Part shown: one piece after another, positions 1 through 4,682 of the stretch
Layout: the number at the start of each line of letters is the position of its first letter
Position numbering within the stretch: position 1 is the stretch's first letter
From: Planctomycetaceae bacterium
GTDB lineage: Bacteria; Planctomycetota; Planctomycetia; Planctomycetales; Planctomycetaceae
Direction of reading: 5' to 3'
NCBI GenBank assembly: GCA_015487825.1
Contig: WFOZ01000483.1
Coordinates: forward strand, 1 to 6,679
DNA: 6,679 bases
Notes under the pieces: model-generated
Told to the model about the DNA's origin: nothing
The model's database searches: none
Seen by the model: the letters and a program-made list of their open reading frames with translations, nothing else
Program-made: the position numbers and the translations under genes

Positions 1-85
1 TATCCCCTTCCCCGAGTGTTATTCGCGAATGCTCCTCGACAAAAGAAATATTATCCGCCCACCGCCAAAAACCTTTGTTGCTCAT
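1..85 (-). CDS. Partial N-terminus of a threonine-synthase-like PLP enzyme (runs off left edge)
   Basis: Only the first 28 codons are inside the window. They begin with ATG at position 85, 2 nt after the stop of the upstream SDR gene, and stay open to the edge. The peptide begins MSNKGFWRWADNISF and ends RITLGEGD. An aromatic/Arg/Trp-rich start (W-R-W-A-D) followed by a T/S-LGEG-D/N-T-P segment is typical of the N-terminus of threonine synthase and related fold-type II PLP enzymes, in which LGEG-TP precedes the cofactor domain. The assignment rests on this short signature, and the PLP lysine lies outside the window. The only purine-rich site, GGAAG, lies about 12 nt upstream inside the end of the SDR gene, so translation may depend on coupling. 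The two genes are almost certainly one transcript. The fragment could equally be a paralogous lyase rather than threonine synthase itself. Confidence 0.6.
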   Translation of the reverse strand, partial: MSNKGFWRWADNISFVEEHSRITLGEGD

Positions 86-87
86 TA

Positions 88-897
88 TTAATATTCTTCC
101 GGGAACATTTGATGTTTGAATGGATAAGGTGAAAATTGTATTTTGACGCCTCCATCTGCAACGATGGTTGTGCCGGTGATGTAACTGGCGTCATCTGAAG
201 CAAGCATCGCGATTGTTTTAGCGATTTCTTCCGCCACTCCCCAACGGCGAAGGGGAATCATCTCTTCGCTCCACTTTCGTAATTGTGCAGTCAGGTTATC
301 GCCTTCACCCGATTCGTAATCTCGACTGCCATCGGTATCAATCGCTCCGGGGTTTACTGCAAGAACACGTATTCCCTTCGGTCCCCAAAGCGTGGCCAAT
401 TCGTAGGTTAAAGCATCGAGTGCTCCTTTGGAAGCTACGTAAGCCGGACTGACTCCCGCTACAGATTGCGACTGAATGCTCGAAATATTAATGATCACTC
501 CCTTGCCTCGTTTTTCCATATCAGTCGCGGCCCAGCGAGACAAAAAAGCGGGAGCGGTCACTCCCACTTTCATCGTTTTTTCCCAGGAATCAACCGAGAT
601 CGTTCGCATTGTCGCTATCTCTCGCCAGGTTGCGTTGTTTACCAGCACATCGATGCGTCCAAAATGTTCAATTGTTTTATTGATGGAGGCTTCCGCGTAA
701 TCGAGATCAGCCAAATCGCCCGGCAAAGGCAACGTGTTTGCAGCGCCAGAGTTGATTTGCCCGGCGAGAGCTTCCAGTTTCTCTGCGTTCACATCAGCCA
801 TCGCGACATCGTAACCACGCCTGGCAAACTCCAGAGACGTAGCAGAACCAATTCCACCTGCTGCACCTGTCACAAAAACAACGGGGCGTTTATTCAT
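88..897 (-). CDS. Short-chain dehydrogenase/reductase (SDR) family oxidoreductase
   Basis: A 269-residue cytoplasmic Rossmann-fold oxidoreductase of classical SDR size. Counting from the ATG at 897, the dinucleotide motif TGAAGGIG is at 10-17 and an acidic residue (Asp35) ends beta-2, which normally favours NAD(H) over NADP(H). The GDL segment binding the adenine is near 60-62, NNA is at 87-89, the catalytic Ser is at 140 (ISSIQ), and YVASK gives Tyr153 and Lys157. NPGAIDTDG near 182-190 and the C-terminal SYITGTTIVADGG stretch are also typical. The usual catalytic-tetrad Asn of the V-N-L/V segment is replaced by Gly112 (KVGVTAP). The start was chosen because AGAGAG lies 8 nt before this ATG; a GTG 9 nt further upstream (906) overlaps that site and is less likely. 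The substrate cannot be told. It is co-transcribed with the PLP-enzyme-like gene that follows, suggesting a small metabolic pathway. Confidence 0.92.
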   Translation of the reverse strand: MNKRPVVFVTGAAGGIGSATSLEFARRGYDVAMADVNAEKLEALAGQINSGAANTLPLPGDLADLDYAEASINKTIEHFGRIDVLVNNATWREIATMRTISVDSWEKTMKVGVTAPAFLSRWAATDMEKRGKGVIINISSIQSQSVAGVSPAYVASKGALDALTYELATLWGPKGIRVLAVNPGAIDTDGSRDYESGEGDNLTAQLRKWSEEMIPLRRWGVAEEIAKTIAMLASDDASYITGTTIVADGGVKIQFSPYPFKHQMFPEEY

Positions 898-905
898 TGA
901 AGTCA

Positions 906-911
906 CTCTCT
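906..911 (-). promoter_or_regulatory. Ribosome binding site of the SDR gene
   Basis: AGAGAG read on the minus strand, 8 nt before the ATG at 897. It decides between ATG 897 and GTG 906, because the GTG would overlap the site. Confidence 0.6.
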
Positions 912-1077
912 AAATTTTTTACCGGAAAAATACTCAACACAACATAGTCGTAACTAAACTTTGACACCACCAGGGCTCAAGGTCTGGTTCTCGACAAATT
1001 AATCGAGTTCGTGAAGTACGAAGAGAATGATACACATTAACACCTGCATGCCAAATGAAAAAGAGGCTGAAGGCCGT

Positions 1078-1133
1078 CAAATTCGTAACCAGAGAAGATA
1101 ACGCTCTCGGCTCGCCTCTGGCTGTTAAATTTG
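1078..1133 (+). promoter_or_regulatory. Long imperfect inverted repeat in the leader of metW
   Basis: The outer arms CAAATT (1078-1083) and AATTTG (1128-1133), a middle TAA/TTA pairing, and the inner arms CCAGAG (1089-1094) and CTCTGG (1116-1121) can fold into one interrupted stem of about 15 bp around a 21-nt loop. A 2-nt and a 3-nt bulge interrupt it. The structure ends 13 nt before the upstream candidate start of metW and lies in the divergent gap between the SDR and metW. It could be an RNA leader structure or a fossil palindrome. No known riboswitch was recognised and there is no T tract, so it is not a simple terminator. Confidence 0.35.
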
Positions 1134-1146
1134 TTATGTTTCAGTA

Positions 1147-1839
1147 ATGGAAACTCAATCGAAACAATCTCCCCTGAAGCCGGGCCGGCTGCCTGCCGGA
1201 TTGGAACGTTTGCGCCCCAGGCGATTCTGTATGCCAGACCCGACGGTTTCGATTACCGACGAAATCATCAAACGGGAAATCCCTGTTGGTTCACGTGTGA
1301 TTGATTTAGGTTGCGGCGATGGCCGATTGCTGAAACTTCTTCAGCAGGAACATCAATGCGATATTCAGGGAGTCGAACTGGACGACGAAGAATTTCTCAA
1401 AGCACTACGCAGAGGTGTGCCTGTTGTGCGAGGCGACCTGGACGAAGGGCTGCAAAACATTCCGGATAACTCGTTTGATTTCGCAGTAATGAGCCAGACC
1501 TTGCAACAGTTGCGGTATCCGGTCGAAGTTTTGGAACAGATTCTGCGAGTTGCCCGGAAAGTTCTGGTGGTGATTCCCAACTTTGCGTACTGGAAAATTC
1601 GTCTGCAGGTATTATTTTCCGGTCGGGCCCCCATCACTGCAGAACTCCCTTACGACTGGCACGACACACCAAATCTACATTTAATGACAATGCACGACTT
1701 CCGTGATCTCGAAAAGAAGGGAAAGTTTCGGATCGTGAAGGAATTGCCGATTATCGGGGAAAAAAGCGTTGATCGGGCTGTGTGGGCGAATCTGCGTGCG
1801 CGAACAGTTTTGTATATTCTTGAACGTGCCGAGCACTGA
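1147..1839 (+). CDS. metW: MetW-like methyltransferase-fold protein
   Basis: A cytoplasmic Rossmann-fold protein of the MetW family. In bacteria that use MetX (homoserine O-acetyl/succinyltransferase), MetW is its usual partner in methionine synthesis. Counting from 1147, the SAM-binding-type motif VIDLGCGDG is at 51-59, the acidic end of beta-2 GVELD at 75-79, and GDLDEGL at 96-102. The family-specific parts follow: SFDFAVMSQTLQQL near 109-122, then IPNFAYWKIRLQ and LPYDWHDTPNLHLMTMHDF. The usual length is about 195-205 residues. This frame gives 230 because of a basic 28-residue extension. Starting at Met29 (ATG 1231) would give 202 residues, in line with the family, and an AGG lies 9 nt before it; neither start has a strong ribosome binding site, so the start is open. 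No metX is adjacent: the neighbour on the left is a divergent SDR and on the right a membrane module. Confidence 0.9.
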   Translation: METQSKQSPLKPGRLPAGLERLRPRRFCMPDPTVSITDEIIKREIPVGSRVIDLGCGDGRLLKLLQQEHQCDIQGVELDDEEFLKALRRGVPVVRGDLDEGLQNIPDNSFDFAVMSQTLQQLRYPVEVLEQILRVARKVLVVIPNFAYWKIRLQVLFSGRAPITAELPYDWHDTPNLHLMTMHDFRDLEKKGKFRIVKELPIIGEKSVDRAVWANLRARTVLYILERAEH

Positions 1840-1842
1840 TCC

Positions 1843-1873
1843 TTGATCGAACACGTCTTGTTTTCGTTATACT
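1843..1873 (+). promoter_or_regulatory. Possible sigma70-type promoter for the TolQ/TolR-like genes
   Basis: TTGATC (1843-1848) and TATACT (1868-1873) are separated by 19 bp, about 210 nt before the GTG of the TolQ-like gene and just after the metW stop. The -10 is good, the -35 is moderate and the spacing is long, so this is only a candidate. Confidence 0.25.
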
Positions 1874-1926
1874 CCATGCAGATAATTTGAAGTATCATAT
1901 ACCGAACAGATTTATCGAAAAAGTGC

Positions 1927-1945
1927 CACGGCTCTGTGAGCCGTG
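1927..1945. repeat. REP-like palindrome, family A (CACGGCTC/GAGCCGTG)
   Basis: Perfect 8-bp arms CACGGCTC and GAGCCGTG around TGT form a 19-nt hairpin in the gap between metW and the TolQ-like gene. There is no T tract on either strand, so it is not a standard terminator. I recall this type of palindrome as dispersed between genes in planctomycete genomes, but that needs a genome search. A smaller hairpin, GCATCC (2023-2028) with GGATGC (2036-2041), lies downstream in the same gap. Confidence 0.6.
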
Positions 1946-2071
1946 AGTTGTCGGGTCCACTGTTTGGTGAATGGATAAGGCAGGTCGGTCGAATAGCGAT
2001 TCGCACGGTTCATAGAGCCCTGGCATCCAGTCGGCGGATGCTTAAGAGACTTATCGTTTGCGATACTGCCC

Positions 2072-2080
2072 GGGAGAGAG
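2072..2080 (+). promoter_or_regulatory. Ribosome binding site of the TolQ-like gene
   Basis: GGGAGAGAG ends 3 nt before the GTG at 2084, with its GGAG core about 7 nt away. It is a purine-rich site that supports the GTG start; no ATG is available nearby in this frame. Confidence 0.55.
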
Positions 2081-2083
2081 ATT

Positions 2084-2746
2084 GTGGATAATATTCTTTC
2101 TGCGATTGCAGAACTTTCAACATGGATCATTACCGTGGCTGCCTGTTTTCATCTGGCAGTATTCGCGGGGCTGGTTCTGTGGGCGAAACGAGACATGCAC
2201 ATTCTCACCGGTGCCCTGCAGGATTACACACGCGATTTGAAACAGCACAGCGTTCTGGATCCAACCGCTCATTTGACCGATCAGATGGAAGCATTCCTGG
2301 CAGATGTGGAAGATGTGATAAACGATCCGACACGTACCGAAGAACGACAGGCGTTGCGAACCCGCATCGGTGTTCTGGATGAAAAACGGCGTTATCTGCA
2401 TGCGTTGCGATTTGAAACGATCGCCAATTCTGCCCGTACGATGATTGAAGCATACCCGCTCGCAGGAGTGCTCGGCACCATTATTTCCATCGGGGCGGCG
2501 CTGAACCTCTCTTCCGGCGCTGAAACAGAAGCCCTTTCAATTATCGTTGCCCGCTTTGGTGATGCCATCTGGTCAACATTCGCCGGTTTAAGTTTCGGCC
2601 TGCTCCTTTTATTGGTCAGCAGTTTGCTTGAACCTTCATTCCAACGTCTCAGCGAAGTTCGCGCCCATGTAAGAACGGTAGTCTCGGCAGTAAAAAGCCG
2701 CCTCGGCACTGAAGTCATCAAAGAAACCCTAACGCCTAAGCCCTAA
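2084..2746 (+). CDS. TolQ/ExbB/MotA-family proton-channel subunit, divergent
   Basis: A 220-residue inner-membrane protein with the three-helix layout of the TolQ/ExbB/MotA proton-channel family. TM1 is about 14-34, a charged helical cytoplasmic loop spans about 35-115, TM2 is about 122-142, TM3 is about 158-182, and the tail is short and basic. TM2 carries EAYPLAGVLGT, matching the family's P-L-x-G-L-L-G-T; Thr132 falls at the pore-lining Thr of TolQ/ExbB. TM3 carries STFAGLSFGLLLLL, matching T-A-x-G-L, with Thr165 at the second pore position. This family forms pentamers around a dimer of TolR/ExbD-type proteins and uses the proton gradient to move them. The next gene encodes such a partner 16 nt downstream. 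Translation starts at GTG after GGGAGAGAG. The last residues (TLTPKP) are encoded by a 7-bp tandem repeat. Sequence outside TM2 and TM3 is unlike textbook TolQ or ExbB, so no symbol is given. Confidence 0.75.
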   Translation: MDNILSAIAELSTWIITVAACFHLAVFAGLVLWAKRDMHILTGALQDYTRDLKQHSVLDPTAHLTDQMEAFLADVEDVINDPTRTEERQALRTRIGVLDEKRRYLHALRFETIANSARTMIEAYPLAGVLGTIISIGAALNLSSGAETEALSIIVARFGDAIWSTFAGLSFGLLLLLVSSLLEPSFQRLSEVRAHVRTVVSAVKSRLGTEVIKETLTPKP

Positions 2747-2761
2747 TACCTAACGCCTGTT
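2727..2761. repeat. Heptanucleotide tandem repeat (consensus NCCTAAN) across a gene junction
   Basis: Successive 7-nt units are CCCTAAC (2727), GCCTAAG (2734), CCCTAAT (2741), ACCTAAC (2748) and a decayed GCCTGTT (2755). The core CCTAA occurs four times at exact 7-bp spacing. The repeat encodes the last codons and the stop of the TolQ-like gene and occupies the space where the ribosome binding site of the next gene would be expected. No purine-rich site is left there. Confidence 0.8.
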
Positions 2762-2762
2762 T

Positions 2763-3614
2763 ATGATCTCCGTCAAAAAATTATCTCTGCAACTGACGCC
2801 ACTTCTCGATCTGCTCCTGATCGTGATTTTCGCCCAGTTTATGGAGATGGAACAGCAGGAAGAGGTCCGCTCCAAGCAACAGGGAGTCGAACAATCCCGC
2901 ATGGCGTATGAAGTGGATACATTAAAGGAGGAACTCGATTTCACCAAATCGGTTCTGGAACGGATCCAGCAGGATCGCTCCAAAGCAGAATCTCTGGCAG
3001 CCTCGCTGGAAAAACAGCATGATGTGCAAACGCGACAGGCAAAGTTGAATCAGCAGGAATTCCAACAAAAATTGAAGGAACTCAACGCTCAGCGAAATCG
3101 TATTGTAACTGCTATCCGGAAGATCTTTGCAGGTTCGTCAGAGGAACTGAAAGAACTGCTCAAAAAGATGGCAGCTTCCGGGGCAACGCCCTCAGCGATT
3201 CCCCAGGAACAGATCGAACAACTTGCCAAAAAACTGGCGGATTCCGAAGCGGTTGAACTGGCAACATTTCTGATGGCCTACGAAGAAATTCGCAAGCGGT
3301 GCGATGTCTGGGAAATTCATCTCGATCAGCGGGGCATTGCCAATCTGTTCGCTAATGAGCAGCATTACCAGATACGTATTACTTCAGAAGAAGATTTTCA
3401 GCGACGGCTGTTTGAAATTTATAAATCGCTGCCCCAGGCAAAAGGTTTAGTCATTATACTTGTCAGTTACGAAGATGTTGCACGAACACTGCGCGAAACA
3501 CTGCTTCTTTCTTTACCTGAAACAACAGACCGAATGAGAAAAGACGCCGACGGCCGCACACGGTTTGAATACGCGGTAATCGGTTACTTACCGAAGACAC
3601 AAAAGAAACCTTAA
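2763..3614 (+). CDS. TolR/ExbD-like protein with a long coiled-coil insert
   Basis: A 283-residue membrane-anchored periplasmic protein. A short N-terminus precedes one helix, about 11-27, reading LTPLLDLLLIVIFAQF. This matches the ExbD/TolR signature T-P-L-x-D-x-x-L-x-L-L-I, and Asp16 is at the place of the protonatable Asp. Residues 28-122 are rich in Glu, Gln, Lys and Arg with leucine spacing, a likely coiled coil. After a Gly/Pro/Ala break (139-148) and another helix (149-178), residues 181-276 show a beta-beta-alpha-beta-alpha-beta pattern (VWEIHLD, HYQIRI, FQRRLFEIYKSL, GLVIILVSYEDV, a helix, FEYAVIGYL) like the ExbD/TolR periplasmic domain. Ordinary ExbD/TolR are about 140 residues, so this is about twice the length. 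It follows the channel gene by 16 nt, with no ribosome binding site, suggesting translational coupling. It lacks an OmpA-like peptidoglycan domain, so it is not MotB. The role is unknown. Confidence 0.72.
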   Translation: MISVKKLSLQLTPLLDLLLIVIFAQFMEMEQQEEVRSKQQGVEQSRMAYEVDTLKEELDFTKSVLERIQQDRSKAESLAASLEKQHDVQTRQAKLNQQEFQQKLKELNAQRNRIVTAIRKIFAGSSEELKELLKKMAASGATPSAIPQEQIEQLAKKLADSEAVELATFLMAYEEIRKRCDVWEIHLDQRGIANLFANEQHYQIRITSEEDFQRRLFEIYKSLPQAKGLVIILVSYEDVARTLRETLLLSLPETTDRMRKDADGRTRFEYAVIGYLPKTQKKP

Positions 3615-3637
3615 CTGGATAGCGCCAAGTGCAGTAG

Positions 3638-3657
3638 GTCAGGTTTTACAGTCTGGC
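3638..3657. repeat. REP-like palindrome, family B, diverged copy
   Basis: Arms GTCAGGTT and AGTCTGGC around TTAC lie 23 nt after the stop of the TolR-like gene. It is a degenerate copy, in opposite orientation, of the perfect palindrome at 3737-3756; the two differ at 4 of 20 positions. In a plus-strand transcript all eight stem pairs survive, three of them as G-U wobbles. Confidence 0.6.
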
Positions 3658-3736
3658 ACATTATTGTGCAGACTTTTCGAATGAAAAACTGAGTTCGCTG
3701 GTAAATCAAAAGTTGATTCTTAGGGAAACCTCTTTC

Positions 3737-3756
3737 GTCAGGCTGGAAAGCCTGAC
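3737..3756. repeat. REP-like palindrome, family B, perfect copy
   Basis: Perfect 8-bp arms GTCAGGCT and AGCCTGAC around GGAA, 24 nt before the start of the next gene. It is the reverse-oriented partner of the copy at 3638-3657. The sequence type is one I remember as common between planctomycete genes. It has no T tract and is close to the next ribosome binding site, so it is unlikely to act as a terminator alone. Confidence 0.65.
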
Positions 3757-3769
3757 CTGTCTAATAACT

Positions 3770-3776
3770 GGAGAAG
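3770..3776 (+). promoter_or_regulatory. Ribosome binding site of the small TolR-fold gene
   Basis: GGAGAAG, 4 nt before the ATG at 3781. It is a good site, in contrast to the missing one before the TolR-like gene at 2763. Confidence 0.6.
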
Positions 3777-3780
3777 TGGT

Positions 3781-4299
3781 ATGAAATCGTTACAGAGAAG
3801 AGCAGCTGTCGGAGCGGTTCTTGTTATAGGAATCGGATTGGCGTTTCTGTTGCGGAATCTCGGCATGGGAATTGGCACTGGTAACGGGAACGATGCCGGC
3901 ACTGTAGCGAATATCCAGTCAAACAGTTCACCGGTCAAAGCGGATATCGTGGGCGACATGGCTCCCGAAAAAACTGAACCTTCGACGAACACAACCTCCA
4001 AAGAAGAAGCCGTTGTATTACCGGATACATCACAGTTGGTGACTCTGATCGTCGAGGAAAAACATTACCTGCTCGGCACAAATTCAACACCGCCGAAATC
4101 AGTAAAAAAAATTGAACTGGCAAACGCTTTAGAAATCATCAAACAGGCCAAAGGAAACGAACAGGGAATTCGCTGCAGAATCTTTTACCTCGGCTCCTCT
4201 CTCCCTTCAGCAGAAACAGAACTAAACAACCAACTCAAAGAGCTCGGCCTCGAACAAAGCGAAATTTATATTGAACAACGTGTGCTGGATTTGAAGTAA
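3781..4299 (+). CDS. Membrane-anchored protein with a TolR/ExbD-like periplasmic domain and no membrane Asp
   Basis: A 172-residue protein with a basic start (MKSLQRR), one hydrophobic helix at about 8-24, and a Gly/Asn/Ser/Thr-rich linker at about 28-80. A C-terminal domain at about 85-171 follows: beta (LVTLIVEEKHYLLG), helix (IELANALEIIKQA), beta (IRCRIFYLG), helix (SAETELNNQLKELGL), beta (EIYIEQRVLDL). That order resembles the periplasmic domain of ExbD/TolR, but the assignment rests on pattern, not on clear sequence identity. The membrane helix is all Ala/Val/Gly/Leu/Ile/Phe, with no Asp or Glu, so it could not carry protons like the TolR-like gene product upstream. The gene has its own good ribosome binding site. 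It follows the TolR-like gene on the same strand by 166 nt, with two palindromes between, so it may belong to the operon or be separate. It could instead be an unrelated lipid-anchored or secreted small protein. Confidence 0.55.
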   Translation: MKSLQRRAAVGAVLVIGIGLAFLLRNLGMGIGTGNGNDAGTVANIQSNSSPVKADIVGDMAPEKTEPSTNTTSKEEAVVLPDTSQLVTLIVEEKHYLLGTNSTPPKSVKKIELANALEIIKQAKGNEQGIRCRIFYLGSSLPSAETELNNQLKELGLEQSEIYIEQRVLDLK

Positions 4300-4342
4300 A
4301 TCAGTCGAACAAATTTGACGTCCTGTTTAGTATCAACCAAAC

Positions 4343-4373
4343 AAAAAATGTAATAATTATTGTATTCTTTTTT
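4343..4373 (+). terminator. Weak AT-rich terminator candidate after the TolR-fold gene
   Basis: AATGTAA (4347-4353) pairs with TTGTATT (4360-4366) around TAATTA, including two G-U pairs. It is flanked by an A run upstream and a T-rich tail to 4373. The position, 44 nt after the stop of the small gene, fits a terminator, but the stem is weak because it is almost all A-T. Confidence 0.3.
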
Positions 4374-4450
4374 CTTGGATAAAAAGAGTTCATAAAACAA
4401 CTTCAATCCACTCTGTATGAAGCCATACGAAATTTAATAAAGACGAGAAA

Positions 4451-4464
4451 AAGCGACCTCGCTT
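4451..4464. promoter_or_regulatory. Perfect dyad AAGCGA-CC-TCGCTT, possible operator
   Basis: Two perfect 6-bp half-sites separated by 2 bp. The loop is too short for an RNA hairpin, which favours a protein-binding dyad. It lies about 220 nt before the symporter start. The binding protein is unknown and chance occurrence is possible. Confidence 0.2.
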
Positions 4465-4643
4465 ATTCCTGGAGATATCAATTCCGGTAATGTTTCTGCT
4501 ATGCTGTGGCACATTGAAACTGTTCCCTTCTGAGACGAATCGGCAACGTGAGCATCGCTCAGGTGATTATGCAATTCAAGACATTTTCTTAATTACCAAT
4601 AATTCGCCATGTGGACCGGAATTGTACATTTAGATCTTCAAAT

Positions 4644-4660
4644 GGTCCGCACAACGGACC
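4644..4660. repeat. REP-like palindrome, family C (GGTCCG/CGGACC)
   Basis: Perfect 6-bp GC-rich arms GGTCCG and CGGACC around CACAA. The hairpin ends 11 nt before the ribosome binding site of the symporter. It lies inside the extra codons that would be translated if the upstream GTG (4611) were used, which argues that those codons are not coding. I recall GGTCCGC-CGGACC palindromes as dispersed in planctomycete genomes; a search would settle it. Confidence 0.6.
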
Positions 4661-4671
4661 CTACGCTTCAA

Positions 4672-4676
4672 GAGAG
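4672..4676 (+). promoter_or_regulatory. Ribosome binding site deciding the symporter start
   Basis: GAGAG, 6 nt before the ATG at 4683. It supports this start over the in-frame GTG at 4611. Confidence 0.6.
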
Positions 4677-4682
4677 TTCGTA

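Larger units (their letters stand above)
4300..4682. other. AT-rich intergenic region before the symporter
   Basis: This 383-nt gap has no convincing gene. It holds a weak terminator-like hairpin (4343-4373), a perfect dyad AAGCGA-CC-TCGCTT (4451-4464) that could be an operator, a REP-like palindrome (4644-4660) and the symporter's ribosome binding site (4672-4676). A 47-codon open frame from ATG 4490 to TAG 4633 has no good ribosome binding site and no recognisable product. Confidence 0.5.

Noticed and set aside
466..900. Open frames on the plus strand opposite the SDR gene
   Set aside because: They lie wholly antisense to a well-supported SDR and show no family features; they are shadow frames.
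1650..2006. Minus-strand frame of 118 codons over the metW end and the following gap
   Set aside because: It overlaps conserved metW codons and runs across a palindrome, with no recognisable domain and no ribosome binding site.
2763..3614. MotB or flagellar stator identity
   Set aside because: The membrane motif is T-P-L-x-D as in ExbD/TolR, and the C-terminal part matches an ExbD-like pattern rather than an OmpA-like domain.
2084..4299. Zorya-type (ZorAB) defence system
   Set aside because: The channel subunit lacks the long ZorA tail, the partner lacks a MotB/OmpA-like peptidoglycan domain, and no ZorC, ZorD or ZorE-like gene follows.
4490..4633. Plus-strand frame of 47 codons before the symporter
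   Set aside because: The GGAG is about 15 nt from the ATG, the peptide has no recognisable features, and the frame ends close to the palindrome region.
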